From NCBI GenBank assembly GCA_036490175.1, contig DASXEJ010000008.1, positions 57,879 through 121,878 of the forward strand: 64,000 nt of DNA, in the 5' to 3' direction. The notes beneath the pieces are model-generated. The model was given only the letters and a program-made list of their open reading frames with translations, had not been told where the DNA came from and did not search any database. This document shows, piece by piece, positions 28,690-37,169 of this stretch. Origin of the DNA: Pirellulales bacterium. GTDB lineage: Bacteria; Planctomycetota; Planctomycetia; Pirellulales; JACPPG01. The translations under genes were made by a program, and so were the position numbers. Numbering within the stretch: position 1 is the stretch's first letter; each line of letters opens with the position of its first letter.

Positions 28690-29547
28690 TCACATCGGCA
28701 AGTCGGGCACGTCGAACTCGCCAGAGTCGAGCCAGTCAGGGCGCATCAATGTCCAGAACTCAACGGCCAACTGCTCTTCGACATAGGCGTAGGGCAACCA
28801 GCCATAGCCCGCGTCGCCCCACTCGGTGCCCCACGAGTTTCGTACGAGCAACGCCCCGCGTGAGCCGCGTAGCCAGTCATCGCTGTAGCCGACTGCCATC
28901 AGGGCCTGGCCGCCTTGTATTGAGTCGAACGTCGGCCGATAGGGAATGTCTCCGTCGCGCGGCAGTAACTTGGGCATGGCCAAGCCGAATACGGCCGGAA
29001 ACCCTGCCGCAAGAAACGTTTTCACGGTCTGCAAATTTTCACTGCCGGACTCGTTGCGGTCGTCGAGTCGCACGTATGTCAATGCGCGGTACGGTTCCAC
29101 GAACGAGTATAGGAAACCGTCGGGCGGCATTTCGAGTCGGCGAGAGTCGTAGGGCCAGTATTCTTCAGGTGGAATTCCACAGCATTTCATCGCTTTGAAG
29201 GCCGTGCGAAAGTCGGCTCCGCCGTGGTGACCCGTACGCGCCAGTCGCACGGCACTCTGATGCAGGAACAGTCGTGAGGGGCGTACCACGCGGGCGTGCG
29301 CGCGTCGCTCAAAATACTGCACCAGTCCCACGCAGGCGTGCGCCGTCGAGCAGCGCATCGTTTGTTGATCGTCCACGTCGGCGAAGTATTCGCGCAAATC
29401 GACATTGGCGTCCGACGCGGCCCCAGCCGCGCCGGATCGGCGCAATCGCTCGATGTGAGCGGCGATCGGCGGCGTCTTCGGGGTAAAATCCCGAAAATCC
29501 GGCAGGCTGGGAAGCCAACCCAACCCTCGCGGTTCAAAGTGAGCCAT
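28690..29547 (-). CDS. Papain-fold (peptidase C1) protein lacking catalytic Cys and His
   Basis: A 285-residue protein that follows the bacterial C1 pattern throughout. The region VDDQQTMRCSTAHACVG (about 60-76) aligns without gaps to the usual DQG-x-LGSCTAHA, but the order of Ser and Cys is swapped, so Ser stands at the nucleophile position. Later, GGQALMAVGY (about 217-226) has Gln where the family has the catalytic His. The Asn region NSWGTEWGDAGYGWLPY is kept. With two of three catalytic residues changed it should not be a normal cysteine peptidase; a binding or scaffold role is likely. No signal peptide is seen. It lies 144 bases upstream of the Wzz-like gene on the same strand and may belong to the polysaccharide operon. 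Confidence 0.85.
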   Translation of the reverse strand: MAHFEPRGLGWLPSLPDFRDFTPKTPPIAAHIERLRRSGAAGAASDANVDLREYFADVDDQQTMRCSTAHACVGLVQYFERRAHARVVRPSRLFLHQSAVRLARTGHHGGADFRTAFKAMKCCGIPPEEYWPYDSRRLEMPPDGFLYSFVEPYRALTYVRLDDRNESGSENLQTVKTFLAAGFPAVFGLAMPKLLPRDGDIPYRPTFDSIQGGQALMAVGYSDDWLRGSRGALLVRNSWGTEWGDAGYGWLPYAYVEEQLAVEFWTLMRPDWLDSGEFDVPDLPM

Positions 29548-29712
29548 GCGTCAACCTTGCAAATGCCGCGCGTGATTGCCGGCTCGGACAAAGGCAAGCG
29601 CGCTGTTGCTAACCCTGCAACAGCTGAAAAACCCAGTCACCGGGCGAGAACGAATTCATGCCGTTGGGCAATTCCTTCGCCACGGCATTCGCAGCATAGC
29701 CGCGCCAGAATC

Positions 29713-30573
29713 TCAACCAAGGTTAGCCGTGTGGGAGGTCTGGTGGTGCGAAGCGGTACGCGCCATGTGGCCCTCTGCGCCTGCCGCGCGCCGCGGGATG
29801 AGTGAACCGGTCTCGCCAGAATGCGAAGGGGCCTGTGAAGTACGCAGCTCCCAGCGAATGCCCTCGCCGCTGCCGTCGCCCATGAAACGCAACAAATCTT
29901 GTCGCTGCTTGCGATTGAGAGCTTGGATCGTATCGTGCAGACGACGCCTGGGATCGAGGTCAGAAACGGGCGGAAGCGGATCATCGATGCGCGGGGGCCA
30001 GCCCTCCTCTTCGAACGCGGTCAGGATCGTCTCCTGATTGGGCGCGGGCAGCTTGAACTCTTTGACGACGCGATCGCCCACGCGAATCTGACGGCGCTGA
30101 TCGTCCCATTTCGGTTGAAAGGTTGCTGTCTCGACACGCCCGCTGTCAATGCGCGGCGGATCGGGAAACGGAATCACGGGATGAGTGCCGCCGCACGTGT
30201 CTCGCGCCACGGCAATTCCCGAGGTGGTGGCAATAAAGCACGTGCGATCCACGAATGCCGGCGCGCCCGACTGACGGAAGGTGCGCGCCTCGTCTTCGAC
30301 GTCCGTCGTCTCGTAAGCGTGATGGACGTAACCCACCGTGCAAAGCCAACGGATATCGCTGTTGCTGAGCTTCGCGGCGCGGAGCACTTCCAGTTCCACG
30401 GCGAAAGTCCAGGGGTCCTGACCGAGTTCCTCGGCGTACTCATGGGCCTCGAGCAGCAGGGACAAGGCCTCGCGCAGTTGGGGGCGCGACACGGGGTTGC
30501 GGCGCAGCAAGATAGCCGTTGTTGCGCCGGGATTCGTTTCAGATGGCGAAAAACTCGCCGCTTTGGATGTCAT
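29713..30573 (-). CDS. Planctomycete-type protein of unknown function, possible winged-helix fold (copy 1)
   Basis: The 286-residue reading from the ATG at 30573 is chosen because it matches the N-terminal length of its neighbour copy; a start at 30645 is possible. Two blocks are conserved between the copies: LSNSDIRWLCTVGYVHHAYETT with RTFRQS and TCFI, and later FKLPAPNQETILTAFEEEGW, PPRIDDPLPP, RRRLHDTIQALNR and RFMGDGSGEGIRWEL. The order helix-helix-strand-glycine turn-strand suggests winged-helix domains, so DNA binding is possible; this is inference. I recall this sequence family from planctomycetes only. The copy has an extra 40-residue polar tail. Confidence 0.7.
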   Translation of the reverse strand: MTSKAASFSPSETNPGATTAILLRRNPVSRPQLREALSLLLEAHEYAEELGQDPWTFAVELEVLRAAKLSNSDIRWLCTVGYVHHAYETTDVEDEARTFRQSGAPAFVDRTCFIATTSGIAVARDTCGGTHPVIPFPDPPRIDSGRVETATFQPKWDDQRRQIRVGDRVVKEFKLPAPNQETILTAFEEEGWPPRIDDPLPPVSDLDPRRRLHDTIQALNRKQRQDLLRFMGDGSGEGIRWELRTSQAPSHSGETGSLIPRRAAGAEGHMARTASHHQTSHTANLG

Positions 30574-30938
30574 GGTTTGCCGCGGGATAGTCACCGTGGT
30601 GCGTCCTGCGCTCCGTTTGCGTCTGCATTGGTTACACCGTGTCATAGGCCGCCTGTGAAAGCTGCGGAACACCCTCACAAAGAGAGCATTCGGCCGGCTA
30701 TCGGCGGCGTATTCGACGGACGTCGCGGGCATGACGACGAGGGCGGGCAACGCAAGCGGGGCTGTGCGAACCGACAAACACACCAATCGCTCGCCGAGCG
30801 ATGCAATCGAGTGCGTCAGTCTCGCGGTAGTAGTCTTACTGGTTAGTCGTACTGCAATGTACAGGCAGTCTGGTGGCAGTCTGGTGGACGATGGCGACGG
30901 GCATGTCGCCAAGTGTGGGTAGAAATCGGGCGGGGGAT
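30574..30938. other. Spacer between the two tandem paralogues
   Basis: About 365 bases with no supported gene; it should hold the promoter of the downstream copy. Open frames here only extend that copy upstream, and their composition is unlike protein. Confidence 0.35.
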
Positions 30939-31715
30939 TTAGCAGTCGCGACACTGTCGAGAATTCGGGACTAATTCCCAGCGAATTCCCTTGCCACTTC
31001 CGTCGCCAAAAAATCGCAACAGCGAGCACTTTTGGTTACGGTTCAGTGAATTAATCGTGTCGTGCAACCGGCGTTTAGGATCTTGATCCGGCTGTGGCGG
31101 CAATGGATCGTCAATGCGTGGGGGCCAGTTTTCCTCTTCGAACGCCGCCAGAATTGTTTCTTGATTGGCGGCGGGCACCTTGAACTGCTTGACGATCTGG
31201 TCGCCGACCCGCAGTTCCAGACGATCGCGATCCCAAGTGGGATGATGCGTTCCGTTGGACGAGTCGAAACGCAAGTGTTTACGAGACAATGGGACCGCCG
31301 CCGTAGGCGCAGTCAGTGGCTTCTCGCCGATCGCGGTCTCGTGGGCCAAAGCAAGACCTTGCTCGCTGAGCACGAAACAGGTCTTGTTCGACAGGACCAA
31401 GTGGTCGCTTTGGCGAAATGATCGCTGTCGGTCGCCAGGCACGGTCGTCTCACGAGCATGATCGACTAGCTGCTTGCCGACCAGCCAGCGAAAATCGCTG
31501 TTCGTCAGACCAAGGTCTCGCAGGCTATGCTGTTCGACCGCGAACTGCCAAGGGCTCTCGCCCAGGTCGCTCGCGTAATCCAACGACTCAAGCAACAAGA
31601 CCAACGCCCCGCAAACCCTCGGCGGCATCCGCTTGATGGGCGTAATCGTGGTAGCTTGCCGCCTACTCGGCTCGTCCTGCGCTTCCGTGATTTTCGGCTC
31701 GCGCGGAGTTTCCAT
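30939..31715 (-). CDS. Planctomycete-type protein of unknown function, possible winged-helix fold (copy 2)
   Basis: A 258-residue paralogue of the preceding-listed gene in direct tandem. Shared landmarks are LTNSDFRWLVGKQLVDHARETT, RSFRQS, KTCFVLSEQGLALAHE, FKVPAANQETILAAFEEENW, PPRIDDPLPP, RRLHDTINSLNR and RFFGDGSGKGIRWEL. The N-terminal 30 residues are charged and variable. A GGAG lies nine bases before the ATG. A perfect palindrome, GGTCAATCTTGACC, occurs about 85 bases upstream and could be its operator. No enzymatic motif, signal peptide or membrane segment is visible; a DNA- or protein-binding role is a guess. Confidence 0.75.
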   Translation of the reverse strand: METPREPKITEAQDEPSRRQATTITPIKRMPPRVCGALVLLLESLDYASDLGESPWQFAVEQHSLRDLGLTNSDFRWLVGKQLVDHARETTVPGDRQRSFRQSDHLVLSNKTCFVLSEQGLALAHETAIGEKPLTAPTAAVPLSRKHLRFDSSNGTHHPTWDRDRLELRVGDQIVKQFKVPAANQETILAAFEEENWPPRIDDPLPPQPDQDPKRRLHDTINSLNRNQKCSLLRFFGDGSGKGIRWELVPNSRQCRDC

Positions 31716-33058
31716 CGCTGTGCTCCGGTATGTACATCATGTTGTGCGATTCCTGTTGGGACTTGTGCATGACGATGCGAAGATCATCTGAACGTGCGAT
31801 GGTCAATCTTGACCGCGAATTGGCATTCGATTTGATCGAAGATTCCCTGCCTGAAGCGCGATTCCCACTGCTTCGACTACCTCTAGGTCGCAATACAGTC
31901 GGCCGCAAAACCTCATTCGCGTGGCGGCTCCCATGACGCCGGCCGACAATCCTCCTTACGTCGAAAGTTGTCAATTCAATAGCTGCCAACACCTCCCGTA
32001 GTTGCGACGACGTGCTTTGCCAACTCTCGGACACGTTTCCTTAAAGCGGTGAGCACTGTGCAATCCCCAACAACACTTCGCACAGGCACGTTACGCTACG
32101 AACTCTGTTCCTCGCTGATCGACACTACTACGCAATATCGGTCAACCCAAGCGGCCCACGGTGATGGCCGCCTGGTCGCATCCGGAATATATGACGCAGA
32201 TCGTCGGTACTCGCGACTTGCTCGAAGCTTGCCCCCGAACGTCAACGGCTCGCCGGCAAAAGAAAAACCGGTCGATGTGACAATGAGAGAGCGTCGGACA
32301 GTCGCCGCAATGACTTCAAGAACGCAATAGCTTCTCGACCCCTGTGCGGCATTCCGTCGCCCGCTATTAAAGAGGCTTTCCCAAGAAAGCCAAGAAACGC
32401 AGGTCGACGCTAACAAATTGGTAAGGTGCGGTCAAGCAATAGGTCCCGCAAATTGCCAGAACAACAAGTCTTTTTTATTCTCGCCAAATTAAGCCCCCTT
32501 CATGCGGTCGTGTCCACATGACTATGTCGCTCACAACGCCTCAACGAAGTCGTCACTCTGACATACGACGTGTCACGTGGCAGGTTTATTTCGGTCTGTT
32601 GTTCAATACCCCGTACGTGGGCAACGATGCATCGGATGTATCAAGAGTTGTATGAGGATTTGGTGTTGGACGCTTAAATCATTATCAGGCAAGGCTTACG
32701 CAACTCTGCGTACAGAGTGAGTCGTCACGGGAAGGCCGTTTGTGCGGCGGTCCGGCCGGGCCGGCGTAGGCAGGCACCCCGATCCACAATGCGCCCACAA
32801 GAAATAGATTAGGGTGAAACTGCTAGGGGCAAAACGACCCGTTTCACATGGACGAATGTCCACACGCTGGATGCCGCATGAATGCCACACAGCGAAAAAA
32901 AATCTCGCTAACTGTTTTTCAGCAGAGCACAGCCACGTGGGGGGCATAGGCCCGATCGCGCATCGGCGCCTATCGCGAGGCGCGTAGCGGGCGCGTCACC
33001 GCGCGAGTCCACTCTCGTGGGCAATCGTCGGCACAATCACTGCGCGGACCTACAACGG
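31716..33058. other. Long gene-poor region, partly AT-richer, with one palindrome
   Basis: About 1.34 kb without a supported gene on either strand. Short open frames exist, including one of 123 codons on the minus strand with an AAGGA before a GTG at 32034, but their composition is not protein-like and none matches a family. GGTCAATCTTGACC at 31801-31814 is the clearest small-scale signal. Stretches near 32400-32500 and 32870-32920 are richer in A and T than their surroundings. The region may be a graveyard of decayed genes or hold an untranslated RNA; neither can be shown here. Confidence 0.4.
31801..31814. promoter_or_regulatory. Perfect 14-bp palindrome upstream of the copy 2 gene
   Basis: GGTCAA and TTGACC flank a TC centre, 86 bases before the start codon of the downstream gene. 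The size and symmetry suit a dimeric regulator. No function is proven. Confidence 0.3.
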
Positions 33059-33706
33059 CTACTTGCCGAAATCTACTACCTGCCAGTTGGGGCTGGCGAA
33101 GATCTGAAAGCCGCTAAAGCTACCGTTTCCGCCGTAGACGCCCTGGCTGTTGTACCAATCGATCCCAATTTCGCAGACGGCGCTCCCCTGTACGAGCAAG
33201 CGGGCCTCGACCCACACTTTCGACGCGTGCGCAGGGATCTGTTGTGGGACGTCATTCCAGAGCTGCGTCGCATAGGTTGGATGGTTGGTGGGCTTGGTGA
33301 TCAAGTAGTCCGCTGCCCAACCATCGGCGACGACTCCGGGAATCTCGTCAATCAGCGTCGTATTGTCGGCGGCGTTGTAGCGGATCGTCCAGTCGCCGGC
33401 GGCCGTGGGCTGCTTGCCTGCGCCTGTTCCGTAGTCGCTGTTGTTGACCAATACTGTCTTGCCGTTCACCAGCGCATAGACGCGCAGGTAGTCGACATAC
33501 ACGGTGGCCGCCGCCGGATTGTACAAGTCGTTCAGTGCATAGAACCAGCACGATGCATATCCATAACTGCGCGGCGGGGTCGAGCTGACGACCACGCCTT
33601 TTTCCGGCGGCCAGATTCCGGGTTGCAGCTTGATTGGGTAGCTCGGCTGTCCACGAGCCGCCACAAACAACGCAAGACACGCGATAAAAAGAATCGCTCG
33701 CTTCAT
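33059..33706 (-). CDS. Secreted protein of unknown function, tandem family copy 1
   Basis: The ATG at 33706 has a textbook AAGGAGGG upstream and starts a signal peptide, MKRAILFIACLALFVAARG. The 215-residue protein shares clear blocks with its neighbour: YPIKLQPGIWPPE, VYVDYLRVYALVNGKTVLVNN, DYGTGAGKQPTAAGDWTIR, IPGVVADGWAADY, YATQLWND and the very end WQVVDFGK. Many Trp and Tyr residues and alternating strand patterns suggest a beta-sandwich, perhaps carbohydrate-binding. No known domain is recognised and no catalytic motif stands out. Confidence 0.8.
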   Translation of the reverse strand: MKRAILFIACLALFVAARGQPSYPIKLQPGIWPPEKGVVVSSTPPRSYGYASCWFYALNDLYNPAAATVYVDYLRVYALVNGKTVLVNNSDYGTGAGKQPTAAGDWTIRYNAADNTTLIDEIPGVVADGWAADYLITKPTNHPTYATQLWNDVPQQIPAHASKVWVEARLLVQGSAVCEIGIDWYNSQGVYGGNGSFSGFQIFASPNWQVVDFGK

Positions 33707-34214
33707 CGTACCCTCCTTGTGTGACTGGTTCCCCGTCGATACGTCACTCAATCCGTTGGCGCGCTTTTGCTCGTTCTCCCGAGGGGTGATGCGATGGGGC
33801 GTGCGGGTCGCACGGCCGGCCATGGCGAATGAGAAAAATTTGCCAGTTTGCAGTTGTCGCGGCCGGCTGCCCCAGACTGCGCGTGGGGTGAATGCAGGAC
33901 CCACGCGGCCTTTGGGCGAGATACTGGCTTCACGCCAGTGACATGCCCAGACACCTCGCCCCCAACGGTGCATCCGATCGTGTAGTGTGTCGCGTCCATG
34001 ACGCAACCCAACCTAACGAACACACGCGAAAAGTCTCAAGGCCAGTTTTGGCCGGTCCGTCTACTGATTGGAAGCAAAGTCTTGGCTGGCGTGACTTTAT
34101 GGGGCGAATACACGGGCGCAATGTGTTTACATCAGGCGGCTTGAAAGTGCGTGAAAAGCGCCGCCGAGAAGAAGTTCGTGGCAAGCCCATTCGAGGCGAG
34201 CGCGTGTCGTTCAT
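33707..34214. other. Spacer between the two secreted-protein paralogues
   Basis: About 508 bases. A 48-codon frame begins at 33998 on the plus strand, but it has no ribosome binding site or family match. It should contain the promoter of the downstream secreted-protein gene. Confidence 0.35.
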
Positions 34215-35054
34215 TCACTTTCCGAAGGTAACGACCTGCCATGATGGTGCGGCAAAGACCTGAAAACCGCTGTACCCGCCGTTGGCGATGTACCCCTTGG
34301 GCCCGTACCAGTCGAAGCCAAGATGCGCCATGCCCGAGCCGCTCACGAGCAGCCTCACTTCGGCCCACACCTGGGTTGCTCCGGTAGGGACACGACCTGG
34401 CTTGGCGTTCCAGATTTGCGTGGCATAGTCGGGATGCAACGACGGTATGGTTGTGAAATAATCGGTTCCCCACTCATCAGCCACGACGCCCGGAATCTCG
34501 ATCGTCGGATCGGTCATGTCCGAGCGCGGCGTCCAGTTGCCCGAGGCCGCCCGGCGCTTGCCAGCAGCCTGACCGTAGTCGTCGTTGTTGATCAGCACCG
34601 ACCGGCCGTTGACGCGGGCGTACATACGCAGGTAATCGACCTGCACCTTGGCCGGCTCGGGATTGAAAACGTCGTTCTCAATAAACAAGTAGGCGGTTAC
34701 CGACGTGGCACCCGGCGGCGGCAAGGGACGTGGAATCTCTGGCAACTCTGGAGGCCAAATTCCTGGCTGCTGACGGATGGGGTAGGGCGTCGTCGGTTGG
34801 ATCGCGCGGCTCGCAACGTCAACTGCGCTTCCGTCTGAGCTTGCTACTCGATTCTCGTCTTCATTGCTGCGGACGCCCCGGGGCTCATCGTGGGGCACAC
34901 GCTCGCTGCTCTCGGGCGCCGGCAGGACCGCTTGTTGAAGAGGGTCGACATGCTGTGACTGTGCGTACCACAACGACGTTGCGACAACGATTAACAGAAT
35001 CGTTCCGAATCGTGATAGGAACCGGCGACCACTGTGCTTCGAGACTTCGATCAT
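34215..35054 (-). CDS. Secreted or membrane-anchored protein of unknown function, tandem family copy 2
   Basis: A 279-residue paralogue of the adjacent secreted protein. The N-terminus has one hydrophobic segment (about 17-31, FGTILLIVVATSLWY), which may be an uncleaved anchor, then a polar linker of about 60 residues that copy 1 lacks. Shared blocks follow: YPIRQQPGIWPPE, VQVDYLRMYARVNGRSVLINN, DYGQAAGKRRAASGNWTPR, EIPGVVADEWGTDY, YATQIWNA and the C-terminal WQVVTFGK. The two copies look like a secreted form and an anchored form of one module. The function is unknown. Confidence 0.8.
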   Translation of the reverse strand: MIEVSKHSGRRFLSRFGTILLIVVATSLWYAQSQHVDPLQQAVLPAPESSERVPHDEPRGVRSNEDENRVASSDGSAVDVASRAIQPTTPYPIRQQPGIWPPELPEIPRPLPPPGATSVTAYLFIENDVFNPEPAKVQVDYLRMYARVNGRSVLINNDDYGQAAGKRRAASGNWTPRSDMTDPTIEIPGVVADEWGTDYFTTIPSLHPDYATQIWNAKPGRVPTGATQVWAEVRLLVSGSGMAHLGFDWYGPKGYIANGGYSGFQVFAAPSWQVVTFGK

Positions 35055-35248
35055 GAGCGCTATTGTACTCTGGATAAAAACGTCGCAGAATCATCGGCCG
35101 CACTTGACCGATCAATTGTCTGCGGGTGGTCCCTGGCATGGTGCAGAACAACTGTTAATCTAGGCAGCCAATTCGGCATCACCGGCAATAGTTTCGGCGA
35201 CGCGGGCTAATTACGTACGTATTCGTAGATTTCAAGGAAGGTACTGCC

Positions 35249-35437
35249 ATGGCTTTTTCTGCCAAGATCGAGGGAGACGAACTGGTGATCCGGCTGCCAA
35301 TGAACGAGAAGCCCGAGCGCTCGGCCAGTGGAAAAACGCTGGTCGTGGCGTCGACCCACGGCAACAAGGAGACCGACTGCGTCGTGCAGGGCAAAAAGGT
35401 CATTTTGGGAATTAACGCCTACATTCCCATTAAGTAG
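35249..35437 (+). CDS. Small conserved protein of unknown function
   Basis: A 62-residue protein with a strong ribosome binding site (AAGGAAGG, eight bases before the ATG). It starts MAFSAKIEGDELVIRLPMNE and ends VILGINAYIPIK, with a central SGKTLVVASTHGNKETD. I recall small proteins of this pattern in several bacterial phyla, without a known role. It is predicted to be a compact beta protein in the cytoplasm. It stands alone between genes on the other strand, so it has its own promoter. Confidence 0.75.
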   Translation: MAFSAKIEGDELVIRLPMNEKPERSASGKTLVVASTHGNKETDCVVQGKKVILGINAYIPIK

Positions 35438-35539
35438 CGGGCGGATCGAGTCACCGTCGCCCGATCACGGGTTCTGCAAAGGCGGCGCGCGAAAAATCGG
35501 CACAGGGTCGATGCGCCTGGTCAGGCCCAGGTCAGTTAT

Positions 35540-35761
35540 CTAGGGCTGACTGCTGAGGAATTCAAATCGTGGCTTGAGCTGGCCATCGACTTCGATCGTT
35601 TCCAGAAACATTTGCCACGGTCGCACCCACAGACCGTGATCGCCGTACTCCTGGCGATAAACGACGAGTTCTTCCAGCGTCTCGCTGTGTCGCGCGAGGC
35701 CGAGCACCGTATACTCGCGTCCCTTGTAGTGCCGGTAGCGTCCTGGTGGAACTGCGCTCAT
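35540..35761 (-). CDS. DUF1653 domain protein
   Basis: A complete 73-residue single-domain protein. The pattern PPGRYRHYKGREYTVLGLAR, then TLEELVVYRQEYGDHGLWVRP and a final FxFL is that of DUF1653, a small beta-barrel-like fold found alone or fused to other domains. Its biochemical role is not established. The proximity to the cupin gene (about 50 bases) may allow co-transcription, with no evident functional link. Confidence 0.85.
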   Translation of the reverse strand: MSAVPPGRYRHYKGREYTVLGLARHSETLEELVVYRQEYGDHGLWVRPWQMFLETIEVDGQLKPRFEFLSSQP

Positions 35762-35810
35762 CGGAGTGACATCTCTCAGAAATGGCTTGTTACGGTTCCG
35801 ACGAGCCCAA

Positions 35811-36170
35811 TCAAATCTTCGGGAGGTCGCGTACCGTGCGCTCGCTTTGAATATTGCCGGTGTTCAGCGTCGATGCAGGCTCGAACAGCAGGACGTGAGC
35901 TTCCACATCTGCCACGGGCCGATGTTCGACGCCACACGGCACGATCAGGAACTCACCTTCTTCGACCCACACTGCTTGGTTTCTATATTCCATGCGAAAT
36001 CGTCCTTGGACAACGAGAAATAGCTCGTCTTCGTGGTCGTGATGATGCCAGACGAATTCGCCGAGCAACTTCACCAACTTGACGTGCTGCCCGTTCAGTT
36101 CTCCGACAATCTTGGGGCTCCAATGATCGGAGAACTGCGAGAGCTTTTCGTGGATATTGATTTTGTCCAT
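35811..36170 (-). CDS. Cupin domain protein
   Basis: About 119 residues from the ATG at 36170. One cupin barrel is present: motif 1 as WHHHDHEDELFLVVQG (about 40-55) with the metal-binding His and Glu, and motif 2 as GVEHRPVA (about 79-86) with the later His. It probably binds a divalent metal. Small cupins act as isomerases, dioxygenases or sensors and this one cannot be assigned. It starts three bases from the end of the pseudouridine synthase gene, so the two are likely co-transcribed. Confidence 0.85.
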   Translation of the reverse strand: MDKINIHEKLSQFSDHWSPKIVGELNGQHVKLVKLLGEFVWHHHDHEDELFLVVQGRFRMEYRNQAVWVEEGEFLIVPCGVEHRPVADVEAHVLLFEPASTLNTGNIQSERTVRDLPKI

Positions 36171-36172
36171 GG

Positions 36173-37111
36173 TCAAAGGTATTCGCTGCGTCGGCTCTGG
36201 GCGTTTTTGGGCGATGCTTCCACGTGCCTCTGTGTTCTGGGAACAAGCGTGCGAATCACAGCGGGCAATGGCGACTCACAGCGCATGTGTTGGCCGCTGA
36301 TCGGATGCGCGAAGGCTAGCGAAACGGCGTGCAATGCCAGCCGATCGCACGGATCGGCTGTGGCACCATAGCGTCTGTCTCCCGCGACGGGGCAACCGAG
36401 CCCCGCCATATGAACGCGAATCTGATGTTTGCGTCCGGTGGCCAAGCGGACCTCCACGAGGGAGTACGGGTCCTTGCTACGCAACAGACGATAATGGGTC
36501 CGCGCCAAGCGACTGCCAGGCGACTCGTGATCGTTGCTGAATACTTGCAGAGCGGTGGTCTCGGTCAGGTAGGTAGCAATCGTGCCCTGAGCCGGATCGG
36601 GCAATCCTATGACAACGGCCTGGTAAAGCTTCTCGACGGCCGGCCAGTCGTCCTGCAGGCGGCTGCGCACCGACTCGCTTTTGGCAAACAGCACCAGGCC
36701 CGACGTCTCTTGATCGAGTCGATGCACGACATGCGCACGGGCGGCGCCGCGAGGCCTGTGCAAATAACTGTTCAGCCGGCAGTAAAGCGTATCGGACTTT
36801 TCGCTCGCGGTGGCGACGGTTAGCAAGCCTGCCGGTTTGTCGAGCACGACGATCGCCTCGTCTTCGAAAACGATCTGTATGCGAGCCCGTTTCAGGTCGC
36901 CGGCCGCGACTGCCGATTGCAGATTGCTGACGACCACGTCGTCGCCGGGCTTCAAAGGGTGATCGAACTGGCACACCGCAGCGCCGTTGACGGCCACCGC
37001 ACCCACCTTGAGCAGGTTCTTAATGTCTTTGCGCTTCATTTCCAGCGAGGAAAGCAAGCACGCAAGTAGCGGTTCTGGCTGTTGGGCGGTAAACCGGCGG
37101 AGGATTGTCAC
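36173..37111 (-). CDS. RluA-family RNA pseudouridine synthase with S4 domain
   Basis: An S4 RNA-binding domain (about 10-65; KRKDIKNLLKVGAVAVNG) precedes the synthase domain, with the catalytic Asp in HRLDQETSG and the later RLATGRKHQIRVHM and GDRRYG motifs. The start is uncertain: the frame is open far upstream, into the DNA polymerase IV gene, but the GTG at 37111 (312 residues) agrees with where related proteins begin; a GTG at 37180 is the alternative. It is the second RluA-type enzyme in the window, differing by its S4 domain. The RNA target is unknown. Confidence 0.85.
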   Translation of the reverse strand: MTILRRFTAQQPEPLLACLLSSLEMKRKDIKNLLKVGAVAVNGAAVCQFDHPLKPGDDVVVSNLQSAVAAGDLKRARIQIVFEDEAIVVLDKPAGLLTVATASEKSDTLYCRLNSYLHRPRGAARAHVVHRLDQETSGLVLFAKSESVRSRLQDDWPAVEKLYQAVVIGLPDPAQGTIATYLTETTALQVFSNDHESPGSRLARTHYRLLRSKDPYSLVEVRLATGRKHQIRVHMAGLGCPVAGDRRYGATADPCDRLALHAVSLAFAHPISGQHMRCESPLPAVIRTLVPRTQRHVEASPKNAQSRRSEYL

Positions 37112-37169
37112 GGGTTGGCACGCACTTCTGTAAATCTTCTTGAGCGGTGTTCGTCGACTCTCTATCCGT

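Noticed and set aside
31663..32034. A 123-codon minus-strand frame starting with GTG after AAGGA
   Set aside because: The ribosome binding site is decent, but the Ser/Arg-rich translation and overlap with the next gene's start argue against it.
33998..34144. A 48-codon plus-strand frame between the secreted paralogues
   Set aside because: Partly protein-like, but without a ribosome binding site or any family match.
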